NCBI GenBank assembly: GCA_964440115.1
Contig: CAYTPV010000009.1
Span: 1 to 64,000 of the forward strand
Source: JAEWWD01 sp964440115
GTDB taxonomy: Bacteria > Bacillota > Clostridia > Christensenellales > CAG-138
Direction of reading: 5' to 3'
DNA: 64,000 nt
Below are positions 49,686 to 58,711 of the stretch, piece after piece. Made by a program: the position numbers and the translations under genes. Every line of letters begins with the position of its first letter. The first letter of the stretch is position 1. The notes under the pieces are model-generated. The model saw only the letters and a list, made by a program, of their open reading frames with translations, was not told the DNA's origin and searched no databases.

Positions 49686-50126
49686 ATGAATTTAAAGAAT
49701 ATTCGCGAGTTGGTGCAGCTTTTGGAAAACTCGGGGCTGTCCGTTCTCGAGGTTTCAGAAGCAGATACTAAGATACGTCTGGAAAAGAATACGGTTTCGG
49801 AGCGCCCGGCAACGCAGACTGTTCTGCAGCCAACTCTTGTGCAGCAGGCAAATGTTCCTGTTGCCCAGGACGGAGCGGTGGATTTCAACAACATCACCGA
49901 AATCAAATCCCCGATGGTCGGCGTGTTCTATTCAGCGCCGGCACCAGATGCAGAGCCTTTTGTGACAGTCGGCAAAAAGATTAAAAAGGGCGACGTACTG
50001 TGCATTATCGAAGCGATGAAGCTCATGAACGAGATCACCGCCGAGGTGGACGGGGAAATCGTGGACGTCTGCGTGGAAAACGGCCAGGTGGTCGAATACG
50101 CGCAGATACTGTTCAAGGTTTATTGA
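49686..50126 (+). CDS. accB: Acetyl-CoA carboxylase biotin carboxyl carrier protein
   Basis: The 146-residue AccB has an N-terminal segment (NIRELVQLLENSGLSVLEV), a Gln/Pro/Val linker and the biotinyl domain whose lysine lies in EAMKLMNEI. It carries carboxybiotin between AccC and AccAD. It belongs to this operon and differs from the carrier at 17389. Its stop overlaps the longest possible fabZ start. Confidence 0.96.
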   Translation: MNLKNIRELVQLLENSGLSVLEVSEADTKIRLEKNTVSERPATQTVLQPTLVQQANVPVAQDGAVDFNNITEIKSPMVGVFYSAPAPDAEPFVTVGKKIKKGDVLCIIEAMKLMNEITAEVDGEIVDVCVENGQVVEYAQILFKVY

Positions 50127-50137
50127 TGGGGGCTGCC

Positions 50138-50560
50138 ATGAACAGAGATGATTTTAAACGTATTATTCCGCACAGGGAGCCCATGCTGCTCATAGACGAG
50201 GCGGAACTCATTGAGCCCGGCCATGCCGTTGGGTCCTATACGGTGCGCGGTGACGAATGGTTTGTGCAGGGGCATTTTCCGGGGAATCCGGTAGTGCCGG
50301 GCGTTATACAATGCGAGATTCTCGCGCAGGCTTCGTGCGCGCTGATTGCTGACAAGATTATGGGCGCAACGCCTTATTTTACAGGCATCAGCAAAGCGCG
50401 CTTCAAGCGTCCGGTACGGCCCGGCGACGTATTGCGGATTGAAACGAAAATGGTAAAAGAAAAGCATCCGTTCTATTTCTCCGAAGCGACGGGCAGCGTG
50501 GCCGGCGATCTCTGCGTAAGCGCGGAGTTTTCCTTCATGCTCCAGAGGCAGGGGGAATGA
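50138..50560 (+). CDS. fabZ: 3-hydroxyacyl-ACP dehydratase
   Basis: It dehydrates 3-hydroxyacyl-ACP to trans-2-enoyl-ACP. The 140-residue hot-dog-fold protein has IIPHREPMLLID and the catalytic region GHFPGNPVVPGVIQCEILAQ. ATG 50138 (MNRDDFKRIIPHR) is chosen after GGGGG; ATG 50126, overlapping the accB stop, adds four residues. Its place between accB and accC is the streptococcal order. No fabM or fabA isomerase gene is seen. Confidence 0.95.
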   Translation: MNRDDFKRIIPHREPMLLIDEAELIEPGHAVGSYTVRGDEWFVQGHFPGNPVVPGVIQCEILAQASCALIADKIMGATPYFTGISKARFKRPVRPGDVLRIETKMVKEKHPFYFSEATGSVAGDLCVSAEFSFMLQRQGE

Positions 50561-50564
50561 CAGC

Positions 50565-51899
50565 TTGTTTTCTAAAATTTTAATCGCCAACCGCGGGGAA
50601 ATTGCCGTTCGCATCATCCGTGCATGCAAGGAAATGGGCATAGCCACTGTCGCCGTATATTCGGAGGCAGATCGGGATGCTCTGCATGTCAACCTTGCGG
50701 ATGAAAGCTTTTGCATTGGCGCGCCCAGAGCAAAAGACAGCTATCTGAACATGTCGGCTATCCTGACTGCCGCTGTGCTTTCCGGCGCGCAGGCCGTTCA
50801 TCCCGGTTACGGCCTGCTTTCGGAAAACGCCCGGTTTGCGAAGCTGTGCGAGGAATGCGGGCTTGTATTCATTGGTCCTTCTGCCGAGGTAATCTCCCGC
50901 ATGGGGGATAAGGATGAGGCAAGGAAAACCATGAAGCTTTCCGGCGTGCCGGTTATCCCCGGTACGGAAGTGCTGCCCAGTGTTGAAGAAGCCGCTGCAG
51001 CAGCGCAAAGTATTGGATATCCTCTGCTGATTAAAGCACGGGCGGGTGGCGGCGGCCGGGGAATTCGCCTTGTATCTCAACCGGAAGAATTCACTTCAGC
51101 CTATCTTTCCGCATCCGCTGAGGCGGAAAGCGCGTTTGGCGACGGGGCGGTGTATCTTGAAAAATACCTGTTCCCGGTGAAACATGTGGAAATGCAGCTG
51201 CTGTGCGATCAGCATGGCGGCGTTGTCTGCCTTGGCGAACGCGAATGCTCCGTGCAGCGCAAAAATCAGAAGCTGATAGAAGAAAGTCCATCCGCCGCCG
51301 TGAGCCCTGATCTTCGCGCGCGCATGATGGATGTATGCGTGCGCGCCGCACAGGCTGTGAAATATGTGAATGCCGGCACAATAGAATTTTTGCTCGATAA
51401 AGACGGCAATTTCTATTTCATGGAAATGAATACGCGTCTGCAGGTGGAGCATCCCGTCACGGAAATGGTGACGGGCATAGACCTCGTAAAGTGGCAGATT
51501 CGTATCGCGGCAGGGCTGCCATTGCAGTATAAGCAGCAGGATATCGCCCTCTCAGGTTGTGCCATCGAATGCCGCATCAACGCGGAACAGCCAGAACTTA
51601 ATTTTCGTCCGAGCTGCGGCAGGATCTCGCTGCTGCATATACCGGGCGGCCCGTGGGTTCGGTTTGATACGGCGTTGTATCAGGATTATGTCGTACCGCC
51701 GTTCTATGATTCCATGGTTGGCAAACTCATTGTCTATGCCAAGACCAGAGAGGAGGCCATCCGCAAAATGCAGGCTGCGCTTTCCGAGCTGGTGATTGAG
51801 GGCATCGAACACAACAGCGAGCTTCATATGGAAATTCTGTCGGACGAACGCTTCCGTTCCGGCGCGTACACCACCGATTTCATGGCGAAAAGAGGTTAG
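50565..51899 (+). CDS. accC: Acetyl-CoA carboxylase biotin carboxylase subunit
   Basis: It carboxylates biotin on AccB using ATP and bicarbonate. The 444-residue ATP-grasp enzyme shows KILIANRGEIAVRIIRA, HPGYGLLSENA, the glycine-rich lid KARAGGGGRGIR, ERECSVQRKNQK and the metal-binding FMEMNTRLQVEHPVTE. TTG 50565 follows CAGGGGGA. It could also serve the pyruvate/oxaloacetate-type enzyme at 17.4 kb, but only by inference. Confidence 0.97.
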   Translation: MFSKILIANRGEIAVRIIRACKEMGIATVAVYSEADRDALHVNLADESFCIGAPRAKDSYLNMSAILTAAVLSGAQAVHPGYGLLSENARFAKLCEECGLVFIGPSAEVISRMGDKDEARKTMKLSGVPVIPGTEVLPSVEEAAAAAQSIGYPLLIKARAGGGGRGIRLVSQPEEFTSAYLSASAEAESAFGDGAVYLEKYLFPVKHVEMQLLCDQHGGVVCLGERECSVQRKNQKLIEESPSAAVSPDLRARMMDVCVRAAQAVKYVNAGTIEFLLDKDGNFYFMEMNTRLQVEHPVTEMVTGIDLVKWQIRIAAGLPLQYKQQDIALSGCAIECRINAEQPELNFRPSCGRISLLHIPGGPWVRFDTALYQDYVVPPFYDSMVGKLIVYAKTREEAIRKMQAALSELVIEGIEHNSELHMEILSDERFRSGAYTTDFMAKRG

Positions 51900-51902
51900 C
51901 GT

Positions 51903-52772
51903 ATGCTGGATAAAAGCTTATTTAAAAAACCCAAGAACACCTTAGAATCAGACGACAGGCAGCAAGGTGAAAAAACACCCGCTATCCCTGACGCGCTGTG
52001 CATCAAATGCCCGTCCTGCAAAACGACGCTGTTTGAAAGCGATTTGACGGCTAACTTCAGGGTATGCGCCAAATGCGGCCATCATTTTCGAATGAGCGCG
52101 CGTGAGCGTATACAGATCACCTGCGATGAGAACTCATTTACGGAGTATTTTTCTTCCGTCACATCGTCGGACCCGCTTGAGTTTCCGGGATATGAAAGCA
52201 AGCTCAAGTCCGCGCGCGAGTCAAGCGGCGAAGCGGAGGGCGTCATTTGCGGTACGGCGAAGATTGACGGCATGGATTGTGCTGTGTTCGTCATGGAGCC
52301 TGAATTCATGCTGGGGAGCATGGGGACGGCACTTGGGGAAAAGGTGACGCTGCTGTTTGAGTTGGCTGCGCAGAAAGGCCTGCCCGTTATCGGTTTCACG
52401 GTATCCGGCGGCGCGCGCATGCAGGAAGGGATACTCTCCCTCATGCAGATGGCGAAAACGAGCGGAGCAGTCAAACTGCATGGGGCGGCGGGAAATCTTT
52501 ATATCTGCGTACTCACCGACCCGACGACCGGCGGCGTGACGGCCAGCTTTGCCATGGAAGGCGATTATATTCTTGCAGAACCTCGTGCATTGATCGGCTT
52601 TGCAGGTCCGCGCGTCATAGAACAGACCATTCGGCAAAAGCTGCCGGAAAAATTCCAGCGTGCGGAATTTCTTGTGGAAAAGGGCTTCGTGGATGCTATC
52701 GTAGACCGGCGGGAATTGAAGCGCATGTTAAGCCGCCTGCTGTCAATGCACAGGAAGGAGGCCGTTCTATGA
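51903..52772 (+). CDS. accD: Acetyl-CoA carboxylase carboxyltransferase beta
   Basis: The 289-residue crotonase-fold subunit has the N-terminal zinc ribbon (CPSC and CAKC pairs) and the acyl-CoA-binding region VSGGARMQEG. With AccA it moves CO2 from biotin to acetyl-CoA, giving malonyl-CoA. ATG 51903 is 3 bp after accC. The stop overlaps the accA ATG (ATGA), so the two subunits are probably made in equal amounts. Confidence 0.97.
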   Translation: MLDKSLFKKPKNTLESDDRQQGEKTPAIPDALCIKCPSCKTTLFESDLTANFRVCAKCGHHFRMSARERIQITCDENSFTEYFSSVTSSDPLEFPGYESKLKSARESSGEAEGVICGTAKIDGMDCAVFVMEPEFMLGSMGTALGEKVTLLFELAAQKGLPVIGFTVSGGARMQEGILSLMQMAKTSGAVKLHGAAGNLYICVLTDPTTGGVTASFAMEGDYILAEPRALIGFAGPRVIEQTIRQKLPEKFQRAEFLVEKGFVDAIVDRRELKRMLSRLLSMHRKEAVL

Positions 52773-53545
52773 GTGCAATGGATAAACTCCGCGCTGCCCG
52801 CGCTGCGGGCAGGCCGACGGGACTGGATTTTATTGAAAGCATTTTCGAGGATTTTATCGAGCTGCATGGCGACCGCCGCTATGGGGATGATAGAGCGGTG
52901 GTGGCGGGGCTTGCTACTCTCAAAGGAATGCCGGTGACTGTGATAGCGCTCGAAAAAGGCCATACTACCAAGGAAAAGGTGGCGCGCAATTTCGGTTCCG
53001 CCCACCCGGAAGGGTACCGAAAGGCGCTCAGGCAAATGAAACTCGCTGAAAAGTTTCACCGGCCTGTAATATGCTTTGTGGATACCGCTGGGGCATACTG
53101 CGGCATACAGGCCGAGGAACGCGGGCAAGGGCAGGCGATCGCGGAAAACCTGATGGAAATGATGTGGCTCAAGACGCCGGTGGTGTCCATACTGATCGGC
53201 GAGGGGGGGAGCGGCGGCGCGCTGGCGCTTGCTGTAGCCGACGAGGTTTGGATGCTGGAAAACGCGGTATACTCCGTCATTTCCCCGGAAGGCTGCGCAA
53301 GCATACTTTGGAAGGATGCCTCAAAGGTACAGGAAGCGGCAGAAAGTCTGAAGCTGACCGCGCAGGATCTTTATTCGTTCGGCGTCATAGAACGCATAAT
53401 CCCCGAAGAGGATACGCAAGCAATGTATGCACAAATTGCGCAGAACCTGTACGATACACTGCGCAGGAATGCGGCAGGAGATCCGGAAGAACTCGCAAAG
53501 CGGCGCTACGCAAGATTTCGCACCATAGGGGGACAGCCGTTATGA
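52769..53545 (+). CDS. accA: Acetyl-CoA carboxylase carboxyltransferase alpha
   Basis: The 258-residue alpha subunit has LHGDRRYGDD, GHTTKEKVARNFG and the oxyanion loop GEGGSGGALALA. It is shorter than E. coli AccA (about 319) because it lacks part of the N-terminal helix region, as in streptococci. The last four bases overlap degV (ATGA). Confidence 0.96.
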   Translation: MSAMDKLRAARAAGRPTGLDFIESIFEDFIELHGDRRYGDDRAVVAGLATLKGMPVTVIALEKGHTTKEKVARNFGSAHPEGYRKALRQMKLAEKFHRPVICFVDTAGAYCGIQAEERGQGQAIAENLMEMMWLKTPVVSILIGEGGSGGALALAVADEVWMLENAVYSVISPEGCASILWKDASKVQEAAESLKLTAQDLYSFGVIERIIPEEDTQAMYAQIAQNLYDTLRRNAAGDPEELAKRRYARFRTIGGQPL

Positions 53546-54366
53546 TGGCAATCGTGACCGACAGTACCATCTGTATTCCGCGCGCAGAGGCAGACGCGCT
53601 TGGTCTGCATATTGTATCCAACAGCTACAGTATCAACGGGCAGGCGTATCTGGAAGGCTTCAGCGACGAAAACGGAGAATTCGAGCAGCAGATATTTGCC
53701 GATCCGGAAAACTGCAAAACTTCACAGGCGCCGGTTTCCGGGTTTATTGAGACTTTCAAGGATTTGATTGCACAGGAAATGGAAGTGCTATGCCTGGTTA
53801 TTTCCTCGCGGCTGAGCGGCACATACAGCAGTGCCTGTATTGCGGCGCAGGAAGTGGACAAAGACAAGATCATCGTTGTTGATTCGCTCTCCACTTCCGG
53901 CGGTCTGTGGCTTCTGGCCAAAAGAGCGCGTATGCTTGCTGAAAAAGGGCTATCTCTAAAGCAGGTAGCGGATGCGCTGCTGCAGCTAAGGGACAAAGCG
54001 GGCATCGTATTTTCCGTCAACGATATGGCTGCTCTCAGAAGAAGCGGCAGGCTGGGGGTTGTACCGCAGTCTGTGGGCACGGTATTGAACATCAGACCCA
54101 TACTGATGTGCCTGAGGGGAGCGATCGTAGCCCGTGGGGTAGCGCGCGGTAACGCGGAGCGCGTGCGGGCGCTCTCGGGAAAGGTACCTTCCGACGCGAA
54201 GGAAATTGTTGTGCATCACATGGGCGAACGGTCATCCGTTCAGCCACTGTACGAGAGCATCCGTCAGCGTTTTCCTGATGCGGGTATCCATGTGAGTAAG
54301 CTGGGTCCCGTGCTGAGTGTGCACCTTGGGGCAGGCACTGTGGGCGTTTCCTGGATCAGCGAGTAA
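53542..54366 (+). CDS. DegV-family fatty-acid-binding protein (FakB-like)
   Basis: The 274-residue protein has the DegV fold: N-terminal AIVTDSTICIPRAEADALG, the fatty-acid carboxylate site near KTSQAPVSGF, SSRLSGTYSSA, and a C-terminal domain (VPQSVGTVLNIRPIL). FakB proteins present exogenous fatty acids to the kinase FakA. It is the last gene of the fatty-acid operon, sharing an ATGA with accA, which supports a link between uptake and synthesis. No fakA is present here. A frame open much further upstream (from 53071) is a shadow of accA. Confidence 0.9.
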   Translation: MMAIVTDSTICIPRAEADALGLHIVSNSYSINGQAYLEGFSDENGEFEQQIFADPENCKTSQAPVSGFIETFKDLIAQEMEVLCLVISSRLSGTYSSACIAAQEVDKDKIIVVDSLSTSGGLWLLAKRARMLAEKGLSLKQVADALLQLRDKAGIVFSVNDMAALRRSGRLGVVPQSVGTVLNIRPILMCLRGAIVARGVARGNAERVRALSGKVPSDAKEIVVHHMGERSSVQPLYESIRQRFPDAGIHVSKLGPVLSVHLGAGTVGVSWISE

Positions 54367-54435
54367 GCGGATTGTAAGCATTTCATCTGCAGAAGTACAA
54401 TTAATGAAGTCAATGATTTTGTTCTTGGCCTGCAA

Positions 54436-54467
54436 AGTCCCGGTGCTTATAGCGCCGGGACTGTTCG
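54436..54467 (+). terminator. Probable terminator of the fatty-acid operon
   Basis: AGTCCCGG (54436-54443) pairs with CCGGGACT (54455-54462), extended inward by three pairs including one wobble. The T-run is poor (GTTCG), so efficiency is uncertain. Confidence 0.55.
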
Positions 54468-54534
54468 TGAACATCCCATATTTAATTTTTATGCGGCACT
54501 GGCCGCCGGCGGATCTGTACAGACTGTGCGGCGG

Positions 54535-54699
54535 TTAAGTGGAGCAGCTCTGTGTGGCAATCAGCGCGAGCTGATCCCCGATTGTGACATAGAGCGCACT
54601 TAATATCTCAAGTTCTTCTTCTGCAACACATTTGGATATTTCTATCGCGATTACCGCGCTGATCAATACAAGCTCCGAGCCGGAACAATCACACAGCAT
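54535..54699 (-). CDS. Small DUF6774-like protein
   Basis: This 54-residue product (MLCDCSGSELVLISAVIAI...) resembles the short clostridial DUF6774 proteins: a cysteine near the start, then ISKCVAEEELEILSALYVTIGDQLALI. It forms two amphipathic helices. ATG 54699 lies 8 nt after AGGAGG, which decides the start over longer frames. Function is unknown. It is divergent from the PutP-type symporter and convergent with the fatty-acid operon. Confidence 0.72.
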   Translation of the reverse strand: MLCDCSGSELVLISAVIAIEISKCVAEEELEILSALYVTIGDQLALIATQSCST

Positions 54700-54844
54700 A
54701 CGGATCCCTCCTGCTGCAGAATATGCTTGCATATTGCCAGCGGTGCGGTGTTTCGGCTGCACAGAACATGGAGATATGATTGTTTATTTTAAACGGGTAC
54801 AGATCTAATTTTATATATTATCTATGATAATTAACGTAAAGAGC
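54700..54844. other. AT-rich divergent gap before the symporter
   Basis: No gene is seen. The right end becomes strongly AT-rich (54780-54844). A minus-strand promoter for the small gene should be here, but none stands out clearly. Confidence 0.35.
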
Positions 54845-54873
54845 TTGATCATGTTTTCATAGTAGGCTATAAT
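54845..54873 (+). promoter_or_regulatory. Promoter of the sodium symporter gene
   Basis: TTGATC (54845-54850), 17-bp spacer, consensus TATAAT (54868-54873). The leader is about 75 nt. Confidence 0.75.
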
Positions 54874-54954
54874 CAAAAGGCTGTAATTTAGGCATAATTC
54901 ACTATCTATTATCTAAATAACTTATGCAATTATTTACAACAAGGGGGTTCGGGG

Positions 54955-56511
54955 ATGGATTCGGGTACAATTCAGGTGTTGATCGTCATGGTTGTGTACA
55001 TGCTTATCGTCATAGGCATAGGCGTGTTCTACGCAAAAAGAGCCAACCAAAGTTCGGAGGAATATTTCCTCGGCGGCAGAAGTCTTGGCCCGTGGGTAGC
55101 GGCGATGAGCGCCGAAGCTTCGGATATGAGCGGCTGGCTGCTAATGGGTCTTCCCGGCGTAGCGTATTGGTGCGGATTGGCAGATGCTTTCTGGACAATG
55201 GTGGGCCTTGCAATAGGCACTTACCTGAATTGGCTGCTCGTAGCAAAGCGCCTGCGCAGGTACTCGGTAGTTGCGGGTAACGCCATCACAATTCCCGAGT
55301 TTTTCAATAATCGCTTCCATGATAAAAAGAACCTCATCATGAGCGTCGCGGGATTGTTTATTCTGATATTCTTCTCCGTATACGCGGCAAGCTGTTTTGT
55401 AACCTGCGGAAAGCTGTTCAGCACACTCTTCGGGTTCTCTTACCAGAGCATGATGATCGTAGGCGCGGTATTCGTAGTTCTGTATACGTTCCTGGGCGGC
55501 TTCCTTGCGGAAAGCGCTTCGGACTTCATGCAGGGCGTCGTTATGATCATCGTTATGTTGATCGCGCTTGTTGCAGTAACAATAGCGGCGGGAGGCCCTT
55601 CCGTCATCGCGCAGAACCTTAAGAATATTCCCGGCTTTTTCGAATTCTTCGGCATCGCAACGCCGACTGTCGCCGACGGTGTGCAGCAGTCCGCGAACGG
55701 AGTGCCTCTGTTTGGCGCTCGCGGCGCTTACGGTTTCCTGACCGTCATCTCTACGATGTCTTGGGGCCTTGGATACTTTGGAATGCCGCAGGTGCTGCTG
55801 CGCTTCATGGCAATCCGCCATGAGAACGAGCTGAAGAAATCCCGCCGTATAGCGACGACTTGGGCAGTCATCTCTATGTTTGCCGCAGTATTCATCGGCC
55901 TCGCGGGCCGCGTATTGTTCCCCACGGCTCTTACGACCGCGAGCGAGGCGGAAAGTATTTACATTTTGGTCTCCAGAAGCCTGATGCATCCGATCGTCGC
56001 CGGTCTGTTGGTTGCGGGTATTCTGGCTGCCACCATTAGTTCTTCCGATTCTTATCTGCTGATTGCTTCTTCTGCGCTCGCGAAGAACATTTTCCAGGGC
56101 GTGCTGAAAAAGACCGCTACGGACAAGCAGGTTATGAACGTTTCGCGTATTACGCTCATCGCGATTGCTTTGATCGGCATGGTCATCGCTCTGGATGAAA
56201 ACAGCATCATATTCAAGGTAGTTTCCTTTGCCTGGGCTGGCTTTGGCGCGACATTCGGACCTCTTATGCTGTTCTCGTTGTTCTGGAAGAGAACTACCCA
56301 CGCTGGCGCCGTTGCAGGTATGTGCTCGGGTGCGGCCATGGTATTCATCTGGAAGCTGCTGATACGGCCCATGGGCGGTGTTTTGGGTATCTACGAACTG
56401 TTGCCCGCGTTCCTCGTTTCTTGCATATTCATTGTTGCGGTTTCGCTGCTTTCGGGCGAGCCTTCCAAGGAAATGCAGGCGGAATTCGAGGCTGCAAAGG
56501 TTTCGAACTAA
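54955..56511 (+). CDS. putP: Sodium/proline-type symporter (SSS family)
   Basis: The 518-residue transporter has about 13 membrane helices. The N-terminal EEYFLGGRSLGPWVAAMSAEASDMSGW region carries sodium- and substrate-site residues of PutP, and later LGYFGMPQVLLRFMAI is typical. It imports proline or a related solute with sodium. ATG 54955 follows GGGGG. It is a single-gene unit with its own promoter and terminator. Substrate is inferred from resemblance to PutP; no proline catabolic genes are adjacent. Confidence 0.88.
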   Translation: MDSGTIQVLIVMVVYMLIVIGIGVFYAKRANQSSEEYFLGGRSLGPWVAAMSAEASDMSGWLLMGLPGVAYWCGLADAFWTMVGLAIGTYLNWLLVAKRLRRYSVVAGNAITIPEFFNNRFHDKKNLIMSVAGLFILIFFSVYAASCFVTCGKLFSTLFGFSYQSMMIVGAVFVVLYTFLGGFLAESASDFMQGVVMIIVMLIALVAVTIAAGGPSVIAQNLKNIPGFFEFFGIATPTVADGVQQSANGVPLFGARGAYGFLTVISTMSWGLGYFGMPQVLLRFMAIRHENELKKSRRIATTWAVISMFAAVFIGLAGRVLFPTALTTASEAESIYILVSRSLMHPIVAGLLVAGILAATISSSDSYLLIASSALAKNIFQGVLKKTATDKQVMNVSRITLIAIALIGMVIALDENSIIFKVVSFAWAGFGATFGPLMLFSLFWKRTTHAGAVAGMCSGAAMVFIWKLLIRPMGGVLGIYELLPAFLVSCIFIVAVSLLSGEPSKEMQAEFEAAKVSN

Positions 56512-56530
56512 TTGATGATAGAAATATGAG

Positions 56531-56563
56531 AAAAACGGGAGGCGTACTGCCTCCCGTTTTTTT
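56531..56563. terminator. Bidirectional terminator between putP and hypE
   Basis: A 13-bp stem (56531-56543 with 56549-56561, core CGGGAGGC) has a 5-nt loop, T-run to 56563 on the plus strand and A-run on the opposite arm, serving both convergent genes. Confidence 0.93.
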
Positions 56564-56572
56564 AAACTCCAC

Positions 56573-57562
56573 TTAGCAAATCCTTGGCAGCCCTTCCCCA
56601 AGCAGCGGTTCAATAAGCCGCGTACCGCCTGATCGTGTCCGCCGCCATACGGCAGGTGATTCCTCAGAGCAGACTGTCCCAATGATTTGCGCGTGCTCAC
56701 CATACCGGCACCCACGGATAATACGCACAGCCTTCTCGGCATTTTTTTGGGGCAGCACCAGCGCAAGTTTGCCCTCGTTGCCCATATACAGGGGGTCAAG
56801 ACCCAATATATCGCAGAAACCCTGTACCTGACTACTGGCGAGCGCGATATTGTCAAATACCTCTATTTGTACGCGGGAGCCGATCGCGATTTCGTGCAGT
56901 ACAGATGCTAGCCCGCCGCGCGTTATATCTCGCATGGTGTGAATCTCTATACCGCTCTTGATGAGCGTATTTACCATACCCGCAAGGGGTGCGCAGTCGC
57001 TGCGGATATCGTTTTCAATACCCATTCTGCTGGATAGTATGCAGGCGTGATGATCGCCCAAATTGCCGCTTACAACGACGGCATCACCGGCTTTTGCGTT
57101 CTGTACACTGATATCCACAGGGGACTCTAAAACACCTATGCCTGCAGTATTGATGTACATGCCGCCTTTGCCTTCAATTACTTTCGTGTCCCCTGTGACA
57201 ATCTCAACGCCAGCCTCATCGGTGGTGCGCCTCATGGAAGTGACGGCACGCTCAAGAGTTTCTAACTCCAGTCCTTCTTCGAGTATAAATCCGGCGGAAA
57301 GATACTTGGGCACCGCGCCGCGCATCAACAAATCGTTCACCGTGCCGCAGACTGCAAGCCTGCCGATATCTCCTCCGGGAAAAAACAAAGGAGAAACCAC
57401 AAAGGAATCCGTCGTAAACGCGATTTTTCCGTTTGTTGGCGGCAGCAGTGCGGCATCCTCCATGCGGTCAAGCGTAGGATTGGAAAAATGCTTACCAAAT
57501 ATGTCGCGAATGAGTTCGTTCATAAGCCGTCCGCCGCCGCCATGTGCCGATGTAATGTTCAC
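56573..57562 (-). CDS. hypE: Hydrogenase maturation protein HypE
   Basis: It dehydrates the carbamoyl group on its C-terminal cysteine to make thiocyanate, the CN donor for the [NiFe] centre. The 329-residue protein has GGGGRLMNELI, the PurM-like ATP site (DAALLPP, FTTDSFVVSPL), and ends in the essential PRIC. GTG 57562 lies 7 nt after GGAGG and decides the start. It is the last gene of the hypABFCDE operon, 93 bp after hypD. Confidence 0.96.
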   Translation of the reverse strand: MNITSAHGGGGRLMNELIRDIFGKHFSNPTLDRMEDAALLPPTNGKIAFTTDSFVVSPLFFPGGDIGRLAVCGTVNDLLMRGAVPKYLSAGFILEEGLELETLERAVTSMRRTTDEAGVEIVTGDTKVIEGKGGMYINTAGIGVLESPVDISVQNAKAGDAVVVSGNLGDHHACILSSRMGIENDIRSDCAPLAGMVNTLIKSGIEIHTMRDITRGGLASVLHEIAIGSRVQIEVFDNIALASSQVQGFCDILGLDPLYMGNEGKLALVLPQKNAEKAVRIIRGCRYGEHAQIIGTVCSEESPAVWRRTRSGGTRLIEPLLGEGLPRIC

Positions 57563-57655
57563 GATTGCCTCCTAGGCCGCCGCGCCGGCATTTGGGTTTG
57601 TCCCGTTCGCGGTTAGTACGGTGACTGTGAAAGAATACAAAGATGGGTTTTCTGA

Positions 57656-58711
57656 TTACATTCTGCGCGCGTTACTGTACCAGATGCCGCAGGTACCCTC
57701 AGTGGATACCATACATGGCCCGCGCGGCGCTTCCGGGTTGCAGACACGTCCAAAGAATTTGCAATCCGAAGGCACGGCGCGGCCGGAAATCACATTTGCG
57801 CACAGGCACCCGGTTGCGCTTTCGTCCGTGTCGTCCGCTATATAGCCTGCGTCAAAACGAGCATACTCCGGCGCGAGGGAATAGCCGGACCCGTCGATCT
57901 CGCCAAGTCCGCGCCACACGGATGGTTTCCTGACGAAGTATTTGTCAATAAGCGCAAGAGCCTGTTCGTTGCCCTTTCTACTTACGGCGCTCGGGTACAG
58001 GTTATGTACCTCGGCGGTTTTTGCGCTGACCTGGTTAACCAGATCATAGATAGCCGCCACGATGTGTTCAAAACCAAATCCCGCTACGGTAAGCGGGATA
58101 CCGTATGCGCCGCAGAGCGGTTTATAAACATCGCTGCCGAGTATGGCGCTGACATGCCCCGGGCCAATAAAGCCATTGATCTGCGGATTGTTCTCGCAAA
58201 TCCAGTATAATGCAGGCATAAGCGCTTTTACGCAAGTCAGCAGACGTATATTCTCAATCTCTCGCTGGAGCATACGTTCAAGCAGCAGCGCGTAGAGCGG
58301 AAGAGTCGTTTCAAAACCAAGCGCCGTCAAATAGAACAGTACATCCGGCTGTCGCTCCGCCCTGTCAATGATGTCGAGCGGGGCATACAGCATCTGTACA
58401 TTGCCGCCTTCGGCTTTTGCCTGCATCAGGGATGTCCTGTTACCTGGCACCCGGATCATATCGCCAAACGTATACAGTGCGCAGCCCTTTTGTTTTGAGA
58501 TTTCTGCAGAACGGTCGATAAAGCTTGCCGGAGTGACGCAGACAGGGCAGCCCGGCCCTGAGATCAGCCTTATGTTTTGCGGCAGTATGTCGGGGATGCC
58601 GAATTTAAATATGCTGTTGGTATGCGTGCCGCAAACCTCCATCAGGCGTATGGGCGGTCCGTCATATGCCTTGATGGCGTTCAGGCAATCGTCAATTGTC
58701 GTTTTGCTCAT
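57656..58711 (-). CDS. hypD: Hydrogenase maturation protein HypD
   Basis: This iron-sulfur protein forms the scaffold with HypC on which Fe(CN)2CO is built. The 351-residue product has the conserved LMEVCGTHTN, SGPGCPVCVTP and GFIGPGHVSAI segments and cysteines for a [4Fe-4S] cluster near the C-terminus. ATG 58711 lies after GGAG and overlaps the hypC end by 20 bp. Confidence 0.96.
   Translation of the reverse strand: MSKTTIDDCLNAIKAYDGPPIRLMEVCGTHTNSIFKFGIPDILPQNIRLISGPGCPVCVTPASFIDRSAEISKQKGCALYTFGDMIRVPGNRTSLMQAKAEGGNVQMLYAPLDIIDRAERQPDVLFYLTALGFETTLPLYALLLERMLQREIENIRLLTCVKALMPALYWICENNPQINGFIGPGHVSAILGSDVYKPLCGAYGIPLTVAGFGFEHIVAAIYDLVNQVSAKTAEVHNLYPSAVSRKGNEQALALIDKYFVRKPSVWRGLGEIDGSGYSLAPEYARFDAGYIADDTDESATGCLCANVISGRAVPSDCKFFGRVCNPEAPRGPCMVSTEGTCGIWYSNARRM

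Noticed and set aside
48422..49906. 494-codon frame antisense to fabF and accB
   Set aside because: A shadow of two well-identified genes; no ribosome site or family resemblance.
53071..53541. Long in-frame upstream extension of degV within accA
   Set aside because: Alternate-frame translation of accA, Arg/Gly-rich; the ATGA overlap at 53542 gives a normal DegV length.
55141..56856. 571-codon frame antisense to the symporter and overlapping hypE
   Set aside because: Composition (Arg/Gln/Asn/His-rich) is typical of antisense shadows, and it crosses a strong bidirectional terminator.
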